DNA of 64,000 bases from Sphingomonadaceae bacterium (GTDB lineage Bacteria; Pseudomonadota; Alphaproteobacteria; Sphingomonadales; Sphingomonadaceae): NCBI GenBank assembly GCA_027533105.1, contig JAPZTW010000005.1:34662-98661 (forward strand), in the 5' to 3' direction. The notes under the pieces are model-generated. The model saw only the letters and a program-made list of their open reading frames with translations. It had not been told where the DNA came from and made no database searches. Positions 24,136-33,223 of this stretch are shown piece by piece. The position numbers and the translations under genes are program-made. Position 1 is the first letter of the stretch. Every line of letters begins with the position of its first letter.

Positions 24136-25134
24136 ATGCGCATTCTTGTTACCGGCGTCGCCGGCTTCATCGGTTTCCACCTGACCAAGGCGCTGCTGGC
24201 GCGCGGCGATGTGGTGATCGGGGCAGATAACCTCAACGACTATTACCAGGTCAGCCTCAAGCGCGACCGGCTGGCGGCGCTTGCGGCGGTCGCTGGCAAC
24301 CGCTTTGCCTTTCACGAGATCGACTTTGCCGACAATGCCGCGCTGACCCGGGCGCTCGATGGGGTGCAAATCGATCGCGCGGTGCATCTGGGGGCCCAGG
24401 CCGGGGTGCGCTATTCGATCGAGAACCCGCACGCCTACATGCAATCGAACCTGGTCGGGCACCTCAACCTGCTGGAGCTGGCCCGGCATCGCGGGCTGGA
24501 GCACCTGGTCTATGCCAGTTCCAGCTCGGTCTATGGCGGTAACACCAAGCTGCCCTTCGCGGTCGAGGACCGCACCGACCACCCGGTCTCGCTCTATGCC
24601 GCAACCAAGCGCGCGGACGAGCTGATCAGCGAGAGCTACGCCCACCTCTACCGCCTGCCGCAAACGGGCCTGCGCTTCTTCACCGTCTATGGCCCCTGGG
24701 GGCGTCCCGACATGATGATGTGGATCTTCACGCGGAAGATCCTCGCGGGCGAGCCGATCCCGGTTTTCAACAACGGTGAGATGCACCGCGACTTCACCTT
24801 CATCGACGATATCATCGCCGGGGTGATCGCCTGCCTCGACAATCCGCCCCCTGACGATGGTCTCGAGAAGGCCGGCGGCAGTTTCAAGCCGCACCGGCTC
24901 TACAACATCGGCAACAGCCGTTCCGAACACCTGATGAAGGTCGTCGGCCTGCTCGAAGAGTGCTGCGGACGCAAGGCCGAGATCGATTTCCAGCCGATGC
25001 AGCCGGGCGACGTGACCGCCACCTATGCCGATGTCACCGCGATCTCGCGCGACCTGGGCTATGCCCCCACCACCAGCATCGAAGTGGGTGTCCCCAGCTT
25101 TGTGCGCTGGTACCGGGAATACCACGGGCTGTAA
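24136..25134 (+). CDS. NAD-dependent epimerase, UDP-glucuronate 4-epimerase type
   Basis: The 332-residue extended SDR has the NAD motif [10 protein letters not shown], the long [15 protein letters not shown] segment typical of UDP-glucuronate 4-epimerases (LpsL/CapI group), the SSSSVYGG Ser and the YAATK active-site Tyr/Lys. It would supply UDP-galacturonate for polysaccharide or lipopolysaccharide, complementing the divergent wecBC pair. The ATG is preceded by AAGGGGC. Epimerase substrate is inferred from family resemblance. Confidence 0.85.
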   Translation: MRILVTGVAGFIGFHLTKALLARGDVVIGADNLNDYYQVSLKRDRLAALAAVAGNRFAFHEIDFADNAALTRALDGVQIDRAVHLGAQAGVRYSIENPHAYMQSNLVGHLNLLELARHRGLEHLVYASSSSVYGGNTKLPFAVEDRTDHPVSLYAATKRADELISESYAHLYRLPQTGLRFFTVYGPWGRPDMMMWIFTRKILAGEPIPVFNNGEMHRDFTFIDDIIAGVIACLDNPPPDDGLEKAGGSFKPHRLYNIGNSRSEHLMKVVGLLEECCGRKAEIDFQPMQPGDVTATYADVTAISRDLGYAPTTSIEVGVPSFVRWYREYHGL

Positions 25135-25172
25135 GGGTTGATGCCGCGCCGCGCATGGGCAATCACCCCTGC

Positions 25173-25727
25173 ATGGCGATTCTTTCCGACAAGTGGATCC
25201 GCAACGAGGCGCGTCATGCCGGCATGATCGAGCCTTTCGTCGAGCACCAGAAGCGCGAGGGCTGCATCAGCTATGGGCTCTCGTCCTATGGCTATGATGC
25301 GCGAGTGGCGGACGAGTTCAAGATCTTCACCAATGTCCATTCAGCGGTGGTCGATCCCAAGAACTTTTCGGACAACAGCTTTGTCGACGTGAAGACCGAC
25401 TGCTGCATCATCCCGCCCAACTCCTTTGCCCTGGCGCGGACGGTCGAATACTTCCGCATTCCGCGCGACGTGCTGGTGATCTGCCTGGGCAAGAGCACCT
25501 ATGCCCGCTGCGGGATCATCGTCAATGTCACCCCTCTCGAGCCGGAGTGGGAAGGCCACGTGACGCTGGAATTTTCCAACACCACGCCGCTGCCGGCCAA
25601 GATCTATGCCAACGAAGGCGCCTGCCAGTTCCTGTTCCTCAAGGGCGATCAGCCCTGCGAGACGAGCTATGCCGACCGCAGTGGCAAGTACATGGGCCAG
25701 CGCGGGGTGACCCTGCCCAAACTCTAA
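25173..25727 (+). CDS. dcd: dCTP deaminase
   Basis: This 184-residue trimeric enzyme converts dCTP to dUTP for dTMP synthesis. [10 protein letters not shown] is the usual N terminus. [23 protein letters not shown] and the catalytic-Glu segment [15 protein letters not shown] are all present. ATG 25173 gives the standard length; the track start is over-extended. Confidence 0.95.
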   Translation: MAILSDKWIRNEARHAGMIEPFVEHQKREGCISYGLSSYGYDARVADEFKIFTNVHSAVVDPKNFSDNSFVDVKTDCCIIPPNSFALARTVEYFRIPRDVLVICLGKSTYARCGIIVNVTPLEPEWEGHVTLEFSNTTPLPAKIYANEGACQFLFLKGDQPCETSYADRSGKYMGQRGVTLPKL

Positions 25728-25740
25728 GCGGAGAGACGCG

Positions 25741-26913
25741 ATGGAAGTGCCCTTGTTCGACCAGTGGCGCGCCCGCTCCCCGCATTACGATGACAGTCAC
25801 GAGGCGGTCTGCGCCACGGTCCGCGCCTTTGTGGCGAAGGAAATCACGCCCCACGTCGACACCTGGGAAGCTGCGGGCGAATTGCCGCGCGACCTGCACC
25901 GCAAGGCTGCCGAAGCGGGGATCATCGGCCTCAATTACCCCGAAGAATTCGGCGGTACCGGCAAGGCCTTTGGCCTGTTCCATAGTCTGGTCCAGACCGA
26001 GGAACTGGCCCGGCCCGGCGCGGGCGGGATCTGCGCCTCGCTGATGACCCACGGCATCGGCCTGCCGCCGATCCTGGCCATGGGCAGCCCGGAACTGCAG
26101 CGCCGGATCGCCCCCACAGTGCTCGCAGGCGAGAAGCTGATCTGCCTGGGCATCACCGAACCCGGCGGCGGTTCCGACGTGGCCAACCTGCGCACCAGGG
26201 CCGAGCGCAAGGGCGCGGCCTATATCGTCAATGGCGAGAAGACCTATATCACCACCGGCATGCGGGCCGACTATGTCACGCTGGCGGTGCGCACCGGCGG
26301 GCCGGGCTTCGGCGGCATCTCGCTCTTGCTGGTCGAACTGGATCGGCCCGGCGTTTCCCGCACGCCGCTGGCCAAGATGGGCTGGCACGCCAGCGATACG
26401 GCGACGATCCATTTCGACGATGTCGAGGTGCCGGCGGACAACCTGATCGGGCCGGAGAACGGCGGCTTTGCCGGGATCATGCGCAATTTCAACGGCGAGC
26501 GGCTGGGCATGAGCCAGCAGGCCAATGCCTTTGCCCGGATCTGCTACGAGGACGCGCTCGACTGGGCGCGGCAACGCGAAACCTTCGGCAAGCCGCTGAT
26601 CACCAACCAGGTGATCCGCCACAAGCTGGCCGACATGGTGCGGCGGATCACCGCCACCCAAGCCTGGATCGATCACTGCGCCTGGACGGTGGAGAACGGC
26701 TGCGCCTTCCCCGGCGACTTTGCCCTGCTCAAGGTCCAGGCTACCCAGACGATGGAATTCTGCGCGCGCGAAGCCTGCCAGATCCTTGGCGGCGCCAGCT
26801 TCATGCGTGGCAGCCGGGTCGAGCGGATCTACCGCGAGGTGCGGGTGATGGCGATCGGCGGGGGCAGCGAGGAAATCATGTTCGACCTTGCCAGCCGCCA
26901 GTATCGGTTCTGA
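25741..26913 (+). CDS. Acyl-CoA dehydrogenase
   Basis: This 390-residue FAD enzyme has the signature segments ITEPGGGSDVANL, FNGERLGMSQQ (with a Glu in the helix-G position used as base by long/branched-chain members), and the C-terminal GGASFMRGSRVERIYREVR and GGGSEEIM. It starts 13 nt after dcd with GGAGAG upstream. It begins the accessory catabolic stretch, though dcd transcription may read through. Substrate chain unknown. Confidence 0.92.
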   Translation: MEVPLFDQWRARSPHYDDSHEAVCATVRAFVAKEITPHVDTWEAAGELPRDLHRKAAEAGIIGLNYPEEFGGTGKAFGLFHSLVQTEELARPGAGGICASLMTHGIGLPPILAMGSPELQRRIAPTVLAGEKLICLGITEPGGGSDVANLRTRAERKGAAYIVNGEKTYITTGMRADYVTLAVRTGGPGFGGISLLLVELDRPGVSRTPLAKMGWHASDTATIHFDDVEVPADNLIGPENGGFAGIMRNFNGERLGMSQQANAFARICYEDALDWARQRETFGKPLITNQVIRHKLADMVRRITATQAWIDHCAWTVENGCAFPGDFALLKVQATQTMEFCAREACQILGGASFMRGSRVERIYREVRVMAIGGGSEEIMFDLASRQYRF

Positions 26914-26999
26914 AAAGACTTGCCATTTCAGCGCGTGCGGCGTTCACTCCTGCCACGGGGCCGCGCCCCTCGCGGACCCCGCAATTGGGGGAGAGCATC

Positions 27000-27377
27000 A
27001 TGACCGCATATGCTGCGCCGCTTGGGCGGCTGCTTCTTGCATTGATCTTCATTCTGGGCGGAGCCAGCAAGTTCGGCAATCTGGCCGGAACGGGCGCCTA
27101 CATGGAAACGGTTGGCCTGCCGGCGATCCTGGCCGGTCCGGCGGCGGCCTTCGAATTGCTGGCCGGCATCGCGATCCTCGTCGGCTGGCAGACCCGGCTG
27201 GTCGCGCTGTTGCTGGCGGGCTTCTGCGTGGTCACCGCCGCGCTGTTCCACGCCAATTTCGCCGACCAGGTGCAGATGATCATGTTCATGAAGAACCTGG
27301 GTCTCGCGGGCGGGTTCCTGACGCTTTACGTCCATGGCGCAGGCGGAATGAGCCTCGATTCCCGCAAGGCGGGGTAA
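27000..27377 (+). CDS. DoxX family membrane protein
   Basis: The 125-residue protein has four predicted helices and the DoxX pattern GRLLLALIFILGGASKF, then AILAGPAAAFELLAGIAILVG, then LLAGFCVVTAALFHANF. DoxX-like proteins are inner-membrane quinone-associated or redox proteins. GGGGGAGAGC precedes ATG 27000, 15 nt inside the track ORF. The 27378-27487 gap contains an inverted-repeat operator/hairpin. Confidence 0.88.
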   Translation: MTAYAAPLGRLLLALIFILGGASKFGNLAGTGAYMETVGLPAILAGPAAAFELLAGIAILVGWQTRLVALLLAGFCVVTAALFHANFADQVQMIMFMKNLGLAGGFLTLYVHGAGGMSLDSRKAG

Positions 27378-27426
27378 CCACTGCCAGCCTGCCGTAGCGT
27401 CAGGCAGAATAGGTTCGACATTGCCA

Positions 27427-27469
27427 CCGAACTGTGCAGTTTTCGGTCGACCGAACTGCACAGATTCGG
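27427..27469. promoter_or_regulatory. Imperfect long inverted repeat upstream of 27488 gene
   Basis: CCGAACTGTGCAGTTTTCGG and CCGAACTGCACAGATTCGG face each other around TCGA, giving arms that pair almost completely with two small bulges. Each half is itself near-palindromic (AACTG-TG-CAGTT), so two operator copies for a dimeric regulator are possible. It ends 18 nt before the start codon, just ahead of the GGAGAG site. Both operator and RNA hairpin readings are open. Confidence 0.55.
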
Positions 27470-27487
27470 GGCAATGGAGAGCATCAC

Positions 27488-28678
27488 ATGACTGCCCAAG
27501 GTACCACAAAGCCAGACCGTCCGTTTGACATCGTGGTCTATGGCGCGACCGGCTATACCGGCCGCCTCGTCGCGGAATACCTGGCCCACCATTACCAGGG
27601 CAAAGGCCCCAAATGGGCGATGGCCGGGCGCAGCGCGGACAAGCTGGCCGAAGTGCGCGACCTGATCGGCGCGCCCGCCGATACCCCGCTGGTGATCGCC
27701 AATTCGGACGACCCTGCCTCCATGCAGGCCCTGGCAGAAAGCACCCGTGTGGTGGTGACGACAGTCGGCCCTTACCAGCTTTATGGCGAACCACTGCTCA
27801 AGGCCTGTGTCGCCGCCGGAACCGACTATGCCGACCTCTGCGGCGAGCCGGGCTGGATGCGCGAGATGATCGACGCCTACCACGAGGCGGCCAAGGCCAG
27901 CGGCGCGCGGATCGCCTTCTCCTCGGGCTTCGACTCGATCCCGTTCGATCTGGGCGTCTTCATGCTGCAGCAGGAAGCCAAGGCCCGCTATGGCAGCCCG
28001 GCCCCGCGGGTGAAGGGTCGCGTCAGGGGCATGCAGGGCACCTTCTCGGGCGGGACGGCGGCAAGCCTGACCGAAACGATGAAATCGGTCGCCAAGAAGC
28101 CCAGCCTGATCCCGATTCTGCAAAGCCCCTTCGGCCTGACGCCGGGCTTTGAGGGGCCGAGCCAGCCGATGGGCCTGATACCGGAATATGACGAGAGCGT
28201 CGGCAAATGGGCCGCCCCGTTCATCATGGCGACGATCAACACCAAGAACGTCCACCGCACCAATTTCCTGCTGGGCCATCCCTATGGCGCGGACTTCAAG
28301 TATGACGAGATGATGCTGACCAGCCCCGGCGAACTGGGCGAGAAGGCAGCCCATGCCGTGGCCGAAATGCTCAAGAACCCGTTCGGCGCCAAGCCGCCCA
28401 AGCCGGGCGAAGGGCCGAGCCAGGAAGAGCGCGAGAACGGCTTCTACGACGTGCTGTTCATCGGCCAGTGGCCCGATGGCAAGGAGCTGCGCTATGGCGT
28501 GAAGGGCCGCTACGATCCGGGTTATGGCTCGACCAGCCGGATGCTGGCCGAAACCGGGATTGCCCTGCTCGATTGCCAGGCCGGCGGCGGGGTCGCCACG
28601 CCGGGTGCACTGCTGGGCGCGGCGCTGGTCAAGCGCCTGCAGGATCACGCCGAGATCACCTTCGCGGTCGAGGAATGA
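27488..28678 (+). CDS. Saccharopine dehydrogenase-like/trans-acting enoyl reductase family protein
   Basis: The 396-residue NAD(P)-binding protein begins FDIVVYGATGYTGRLVAEYL, the Rossmann motif of the saccharopine-dehydrogenase-like NAD(P)-binding superfamily. Further conserved stretches include VVTTVGPYQLYGEPLL, TDYADLCGEP, and FSSGFDSIPFDLGV, as in mycobacterial trans-acting enoyl reductases. A reductive step on an acyl or cyclic substrate is plausible. The MFS gene starts inside its stop (ATGA). Confidence 0.85.
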   Translation: MTAQGTTKPDRPFDIVVYGATGYTGRLVAEYLAHHYQGKGPKWAMAGRSADKLAEVRDLIGAPADTPLVIANSDDPASMQALAESTRVVVTTVGPYQLYGEPLLKACVAAGTDYADLCGEPGWMREMIDAYHEAAKASGARIAFSSGFDSIPFDLGVFMLQQEAKARYGSPAPRVKGRVRGMQGTFSGGTAASLTETMKSVAKKPSLIPILQSPFGLTPGFEGPSQPMGLIPEYDESVGKWAAPFIMATINTKNVHRTNFLLGHPYGADFKYDEMMLTSPGELGEKAAHAVAEMLKNPFGAKPPKPGEGPSQEERENGFYDVLFIGQWPDGKELRYGVKGRYDPGYGSTSRMLAETGIALLDCQAGGGVATPGALLGAALVKRLQDHAEITFAVEE

Positions 28679-29916
28679 GCGAGCCCTTTGTAGCTCCCCG
28701 CGAGGAGAGCGAATGGACTGTCGGCTGGCGGATCGTGCTGGGCTGCGCGCTTGGCGCGGGCGCGGGCATCGTCCTCCTGTTCTTCACCTTCAACATGTTC
28801 GTGCTGCCGATGGCGCGCGAACTGGGGGTGACCCGGGGCGAGATCAGCTCGATCCAGGCCCTGATCGTCACTGGCGCGCTGGGCGCCGTGGTGATCGGGC
28901 GCGCGGTTGACCGGTTCGGGTTCAAGCCGGTCTACCTGACCTGCGCATTGATCGTGATCGTGGGCCAGATCCTGTCCGTTTCATTTGGCTCGACGCTGAC
29001 CCACATGGCGATCAGCGTCGCCATTCTCGGCTTCTTCGGGGTTGGGACAACCGGCGTGGTCACTACCCGCCCGGTCAACGCCCATTTCCGCCGTTATCGC
29101 GGCCGGGCGCTGGGCCTGGTCGCCACGGGCGTTTCGGTCTTTGCGGTGATCGCGCCGCTGGTTCTGGCGCCGATCGTCGAACAGTACGGCTGGCGCGGCG
29201 GGTTCCTGGCGCTGGCCGGGTTTACTGCGCTGGTCGGCATTCCGGCGGTCCTGTTCATCGTGCCAACGAGCGCCAGCCGGGCCCACACCGCGGTTGCGAT
29301 GGGTGGCGGCGGCGGGGACTGGTCATTTCTCAGGAACCGCGATTTCATCCTGATGGCCGCCAGCCTGATTGCCATGGGGGCGGCCACCGCCGGGTTCGTG
29401 GGCCAGCTTTCCCCGATCGTCCAGGAGGAAGGCTTCTCCGCAGCCACCGGGGCACTGGCCGTCTCGGTCTTCGCCGCCGGGCAATTTGTCGGCCGATTGC
29501 TGGGCGGCTGGCTGCTGGACACCTTCCGGCCGCAGATCGTCGCGCTGGTCTTCACGGTCATTCCGGGCAGCGGCTTCCTGCTGCTGTTGCTGACCGACCA
29601 GCTGCTGTGGGCTGCCATCCTCGCGGCGGCGATGATCGGGCTGCAACAGGGGATCGAGGTCGACCTGTTCGCCTATTTCGTCGCCCGGCGGTTCCCGATT
29701 GCGCAGTATGGCACGATCTATGGCGCGCTGCATGGCTTTGGCTGGATCGGCAATGCCATCGGTATTGTCGGGGTGGGGCGGCTGCACGATGCGCTGGGCA
29801 GCTATGCCTTCGCCCAGGGCCTGGCCATGGCCGCGCTGACGCTGGGGGCAGTGCTGGTCTGGGCCGTGCGCCTGCCGCCGCTAGCGCCCGAGCCGGAGCA
29901 GGTCCGCGCTGGCTGA
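28675..29916 (+). CDS. MFS transporter
   Basis: The 413-residue permease has 12 predicted helices. Family signatures include GRAVDRFGFKP between TM2 and TM3, GRALGLVATGVSV, WRGGFLALAG and FVGRLLGGWLLD. It is most like MFS members carrying organic acids/aromatic compounds. The start overlaps the reductase stop as ATGA. Its 3' end overlaps the convergent TetR gene by 36 nt. Uptake or export of the substrate of the neighbouring catabolic operon is a reasonable guess. Confidence 0.88.
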   Translation: MSEPFVAPREESEWTVGWRIVLGCALGAGAGIVLLFFTFNMFVLPMARELGVTRGEISSIQALIVTGALGAVVIGRAVDRFGFKPVYLTCALIVIVGQILSVSFGSTLTHMAISVAILGFFGVGTTGVVTTRPVNAHFRRYRGRALGLVATGVSVFAVIAPLVLAPIVEQYGWRGGFLALAGFTALVGIPAVLFIVPTSASRAHTAVAMGGGGGDWSFLRNRDFILMAASLIAMGAATAGFVGQLSPIVQEEGFSAATGALAVSVFAAGQFVGRLLGGWLLDTFRPQIVALVFTVIPGSGFLLLLLTDQLLWAAILAAAMIGLQQGIEVDLFAYFVARRFPIAQYGTIYGALHGFGWIGNAIGIVGVGRLHDALGSYAFAQGLAMAALTLGAVLVWAVRLPPLAPEPEQVRAG

Positions 29917-30516
29917 GGCATAGGTCGCTGCGTCCTGCGCTGGCAGGCCGAGCCCGGTCAGCGCCAGGACCAGCATTTCCTGAAGCCTCACGGCGCCTTC
30001 GGCCCGGTCGATCCGGCGCTCGACCGCATTGGCCATCAGCACCTGGCACAGCCCCAGCCAGAACCGCACGCCGCTGGCCCGCGCCTCGGCCCGCAGCCGC
30101 CCGGTGGCGACTGCCGCGTTCATGTCGGCGGCGACGCCCTGGTTCAGCGGCTGGTCGCGCAGGGTCGAGTTGCCCGCGTTGCGGATCATGATCGCGGTCT
30201 TGCGCGGTTCATCGAGCGCAAAAGCCAGGCCCGTGCGCATCCCGCCCGCCAACCGGGCGATAGGATCGGCCACGTCCGCGTTGGCGGCGCCGATCCGCTG
30301 TTCCAGCTCGGCCCGGATCTCCGCCCCGATGGCACGACCGAAAGCCGGCTTGTCGGCGAAGTGGTTGAAGAAGCTGCCCTTGGCCACCCCGGCGCGGGCC
30401 ACGATCTCGTCAATCGCCAGGGCATCGATCGGCCGTTCCGCCAGCAGTTCCAGCCCGGCATCGACGAGCGCGCGATAGGTGCGCTGGGCGCGGGGGCTGA
30501 GGGTCTGCACCGTCAT
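29881..30516 (-). CDS. TetR-family regulator
   Basis: The 211-residue regulator has an N-terminal helix-turn-helix (RTYRALVDAGLELL, then EIVARAGVAKGSFFNHFADK). A ligand-binding helical domain contains IMIRNAGNSTLRDQPLNQG. It is divergent from the dioxygenase operon, and two near-identical dyads (30531-30544, 30558-30571) lie between the two starts, so it probably represses both. Its last 36 nt overlap the MFS gene on the other strand. Confidence 0.9.
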   Translation of the reverse strand: MTVQTLSPRAQRTYRALVDAGLELLAERPIDALAIDEIVARAGVAKGSFFNHFADKPAFGRAIGAEIRAELEQRIGAANADVADPIARLAGGMRTGLAFALDEPRKTAIMIRNAGNSTLRDQPLNQGVAADMNAAVATGRLRAEARASGVRFWLGLCQVLMANAVERRIDRAEGAVRLQEMLVLALTGLGLPAQDAATYASASADLLRLGR

Positions 30517-30530
30517 GCCCTTTCACTACT

Positions 30531-30571
30531 TGACCGGATAGTCATTTGTCAATAACCTGACCAAATAGTCA
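30531..30571. promoter_or_regulatory. Pair of TetR-type operator sites
   Basis: TGACCGGATAGTCA (30531-30544) and TGACCAAATAGTCA (30558-30571) differ at two positions only and are centred 27 bp apart. Each has TGAC/GTCA ends. They lie 15 nt upstream of the TetR start and 45 nt before the dioxygenase start. Binding by the adjacent TetR is inferred from position. Confidence 0.65.
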
Positions 30572-30615
30572 ATTCGCGATTCGGGCCAGCAGAGCCCGCC
30601 GCGGGAGGGGATGCC

Positions 30616-31635
30616 ATGAGCACGATCCGCATCGAGGACATTGCCCACGTGCGCTATGCCGCACCTGATCTTTCGGCGATGCGCGCCTTCCTGGAAGACT
30701 TCGGGATGGACTGCTTCGAGGAAGGCGGGCGGCTTTATGGCCGGGGCAGCGATGGACGCCCCTTCGTCCATGTAACCGAACCGGGCGAAGCGCGGTTCCT
30801 GGCCGTGGGTCTGCGCGCCGAGAGCCTAGCCGATCTCGAAACACTGGCCGCCAGCGAAGGCGTGGCCGTGGCCGACCTGGACGAACCCGGCGGCGGCAAG
30901 GTGGTGCGGCTGACCGATCCCGATGGCTATCGGGTGGAAGTGGTCGCGGGCCAGGCGAAAAGCGAACCCGCCCCCCTGCCCGCCGACCACCCGTTCAATT
31001 CCGCCACCGCCAAGCCCCGCCTGCGCCGCACTGTCCGGCTCGATCCGGCCCCTGCCCACATCAAGCGGATCGGCCACGCGGTGCTCAAGGTGCGCGACTT
31101 CCGCACTTCGGAAAAGTGGTACAAGGACCGCTTCGGCTTCATCACCTCGGACGAGGTCGAGGCCGCCAAGGACGTGCCGCTGGGCGCCTTCATGCGCTGT
31201 GACCGGGGAGATAAGCCAGCCGATCACCACACCCTGTTCCTGGCGCAATTGCCGGGTGAACTCGGCATTCTGCATGCCGCCTTCGAAGTGGCCAACCTCG
31301 ATGACCTGATGCTGGGCCACCAGCATCTGAAGGCTGCAAAGCGCCAGCCCGCCTGGGGTGTTGGCCGCCACATCATGGGCAGCCAGATCTTCGATTACTG
31401 GAAGGATCCGTTCGGCAACGAGCTGGAGCACTGGACCGACGGCGACCTGTTCACCGCCGCCGACCCCCCGCAGAAGCAGCCGATGAGCGCGCTGCTCGCC
31501 GTCCAGTGGGGTGCGCCCCATCCCATGTTCGCGGGCAAGCTGCCCCCGCCACCCGGCCTGATTTCGTTCGTTACCGCCCTGCAACTGCGCCTGAAGCGCC
31601 TGTTTCGCCGCAATCCCGAAGGAACCACCGCATGA
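30616..31635 (+). CDS. VOC-family extradiol dioxygenase-like protein
   Basis: The 339-residue protein has two vicinal-oxygen-chelate domains (about residues 5-115 and 150-275) as in type I extradiol ring-cleavage dioxygenases. Likely iron ligands are His154 (RIGHAVLKV), His220 (GILHAAFEV) and Glu271 (GNELEHW). It would cleave a catechol made by the downstream hydroxylase. It is first gene of a five-gene operon with ATGA or 2-3-nt junctions. Exact ring substrate unknown. Confidence 0.85.
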   Translation: MSTIRIEDIAHVRYAAPDLSAMRAFLEDFGMDCFEEGGRLYGRGSDGRPFVHVTEPGEARFLAVGLRAESLADLETLAASEGVAVADLDEPGGGKVVRLTDPDGYRVEVVAGQAKSEPAPLPADHPFNSATAKPRLRRTVRLDPAPAHIKRIGHAVLKVRDFRTSEKWYKDRFGFITSDEVEAAKDVPLGAFMRCDRGDKPADHHTLFLAQLPGELGILHAAFEVANLDDLMLGHQHLKAAKRQPAWGVGRHIMGSQIFDYWKDPFGNELEHWTDGDLFTAADPPQKQPMSALLAVQWGAPHPMFAGKLPPPPGLISFVTALQLRLKRLFRRNPEGTTA

Positions 31636-32471
31636 AGCTCTGCACCTATACCGCCAACGGCCAGACCCGCACCGGGATCGTGGTCGGCGACAGCGTGATC
31701 GATACCGGCGTGCCAGGCACCATGATCGACCTGATCCGCGACTGGGACCGGCTGAAGCCCGAGCTGGAGGCCAAGGCGGCCGCCGGTGGCGGCGTGCCGC
31801 TGGCCTCGGTCAAGCTGGAATCCCCCGTCCAGCGCCCCGGCAAGATCTTCGCGATCGGCCTCAACTATGCCGATCACATCGCGGAATCGAACATGGGCAC
31901 GCCGGACAAGCAGGTGTGGTTCACCAAGGCCCAGACCAGCGTCAACGGCCCCTATGACCCGATCCTGATCGCGCGCGGCGCCTTCACCAACGATTACGAG
32001 GTCGAACTGGTCGCGGTAATCGGCAAAGGCGGCAAGCATATCCGTGCGGGCGATGCCCCGGCGGCGATCTTCGGTTATTGCGTGGGCAACGATGTGACCG
32101 AGCGCCTTGCCCAGCACGCCACGCCGCAATGGAGCTTTGGCAAGAGCTTCGACACCCACGCGCCGATGGGCCCGTGGATCGTGACCGCCGACGAGCTGGG
32201 CGATCCGCACGGGCTTGGCATCCGCTGCTACGTCAATGGCGAGAAGCGGCAGGATTCGAACACCGAACACCTGGTGTTCAACGTCTGGCAGCAGGTCGAG
32301 CATCTCTCGCTCGGCATGACGCTGGAACCGGGCGACTGCCTGTTCACCGGCACCCCCGGCGGGATCGGCGCAGCGATGGACCCAAGGCAGTTCCTGAAAG
32401 CCGGTGACGTGGTTCGCTGCGAAATCGACCGGCTGGGCCACATCGAAGGCACCATGGTGGCGGAAGGCTGA
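31632..32471 (+). CDS. Fumarylacetoacetate hydrolase family protein
   Basis: The 279-residue protein has the FAH C-terminal-domain pattern: KIFAIGLNYADHIAESN, then the metal-binding DYEVELVAVIGK, GNDVTERLAQ, and LFTGTPGGIGAA. Family members hydrolyse beta-diketones or decarboxylate/hydrate ring-cleavage products. Following an extradiol dioxygenase it probably hydrolyses or processes the meta-cleavage product. The ATG overlaps the dioxygenase stop as ATGA. The track start at 31506 is over-extended. Confidence 0.9.
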   Translation: MKLCTYTANGQTRTGIVVGDSVIDTGVPGTMIDLIRDWDRLKPELEAKAAAGGGVPLASVKLESPVQRPGKIFAIGLNYADHIAESNMGTPDKQVWFTKAQTSVNGPYDPILIARGAFTNDYEVELVAVIGKGGKHIRAGDAPAAIFGYCVGNDVTERLAQHATPQWSFGKSFDTHAPMGPWIVTADELGDPHGLGIRCYVNGEKRQDSNTEHLVFNVWQQVEHLSLGMTLEPGDCLFTGTPGGIGAAMDPRQFLKAGDVVRCEIDRLGHIEGTMVAEG

Positions 32472-32474
32472 GCC

Positions 32475-33221
32475 ATGCGGGTGCTGATCATCGGGGCCAC
32501 GGGCAACAGCGGCCTCGCGCTGACCAGGATGGCCCTGGCGCGCGGTCTCGATGTCACGGCCTATGTCCGCAATGCCGGGAAGCTGCGAACCCTGCTCGGT
32601 AGCGAAGGCAGTTCGCCCCACCTGACGATCCGCACCGGCACGCTGGGCGATACCGCGGCCCTGACCGAAGCCATGGCCAGGCAGGACGCCGTGATCAACG
32701 CAGCCGGCAATGCCACCGTCGATCCGGACTTCGTGCCGATGGTTCATGCGGTGATCGGTGCCGCCGAACGGGCGCTTGGCCCCGGCGGGCGGCTGTGGCT
32801 GTTCGGCGGCGCGGCCGCGCTTGACGTACCGGGCCACCCGGTCAGGGCGGCCGACTTGCCAGTCATCCCCAAGGTCTACAAGCAGCACGTCCACACCCTG
32901 GCGCGCGTGGCCGAAACCGCGCTCGACTGGTCGATGCTCTGCCCGGGGCCGATGGTTCCTTCATCGTCCGGACAACCAACGCCGGGGCTCAGGATCAGCG
33001 CCGAAATCTGGCCGGTCGAAGGCCCGGCACCGGGCAGGCTGTTCCGCACGATCCGGATTCTGAAAGCCTTCAAGCAGCGGATGCCGGAGATGATCGTCAC
33101 TTATGAGGACGCTGCACGCGTCATCCTCGACAATCTGCAACCTGCCGGACCCTATGCCCGCAAGCGCGTGGGGCTGGCCCTGCCGGTCGGCCAGACCGGC
33201 ACAAAACCGCAGGGCTACTGA
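32475..33221 (+). CDS. NAD(P)-binding atypical SDR (NmrA/YwnB-like)
   Basis: The 248-residue protein begins RVLIIGATGNSGLALTRMA, the GxxGxxG motif of atypical SDRs. AAGNATVDPDF and MLCPGPMVPSSSGQP follow, but the classical Tyr-x3-Lys is not obvious, so it may bind NAD(P) without dehydrogenase activity or act as a flavin/quinone reductase-like partner. It starts 3 nt after the FAH gene. A redox role in the pathway is inferred. Confidence 0.8.
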   Translation: MRVLIIGATGNSGLALTRMALARGLDVTAYVRNAGKLRTLLGSEGSSPHLTIRTGTLGDTAALTEAMARQDAVINAAGNATVDPDFVPMVHAVIGAAERALGPGGRLWLFGGAAALDVPGHPVRAADLPVIPKVYKQHVHTLARVAETALDWSMLCPGPMVPSSSGQPTPGLRISAEIWPVEGPAPGRLFRTIRILKAFKQRMPEMIVTYEDAARVILDNLQPAGPYARKRVGLALPVGQTGTKPQGY

Positions 33222-33223
33222 TC

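Noticed and set aside
31395-32894. 499-codon minus-strand ORF over the FAH gene
   Set aside because: Antisense shadow; no family features and inconsistent with the tightly packed plus-strand operon.
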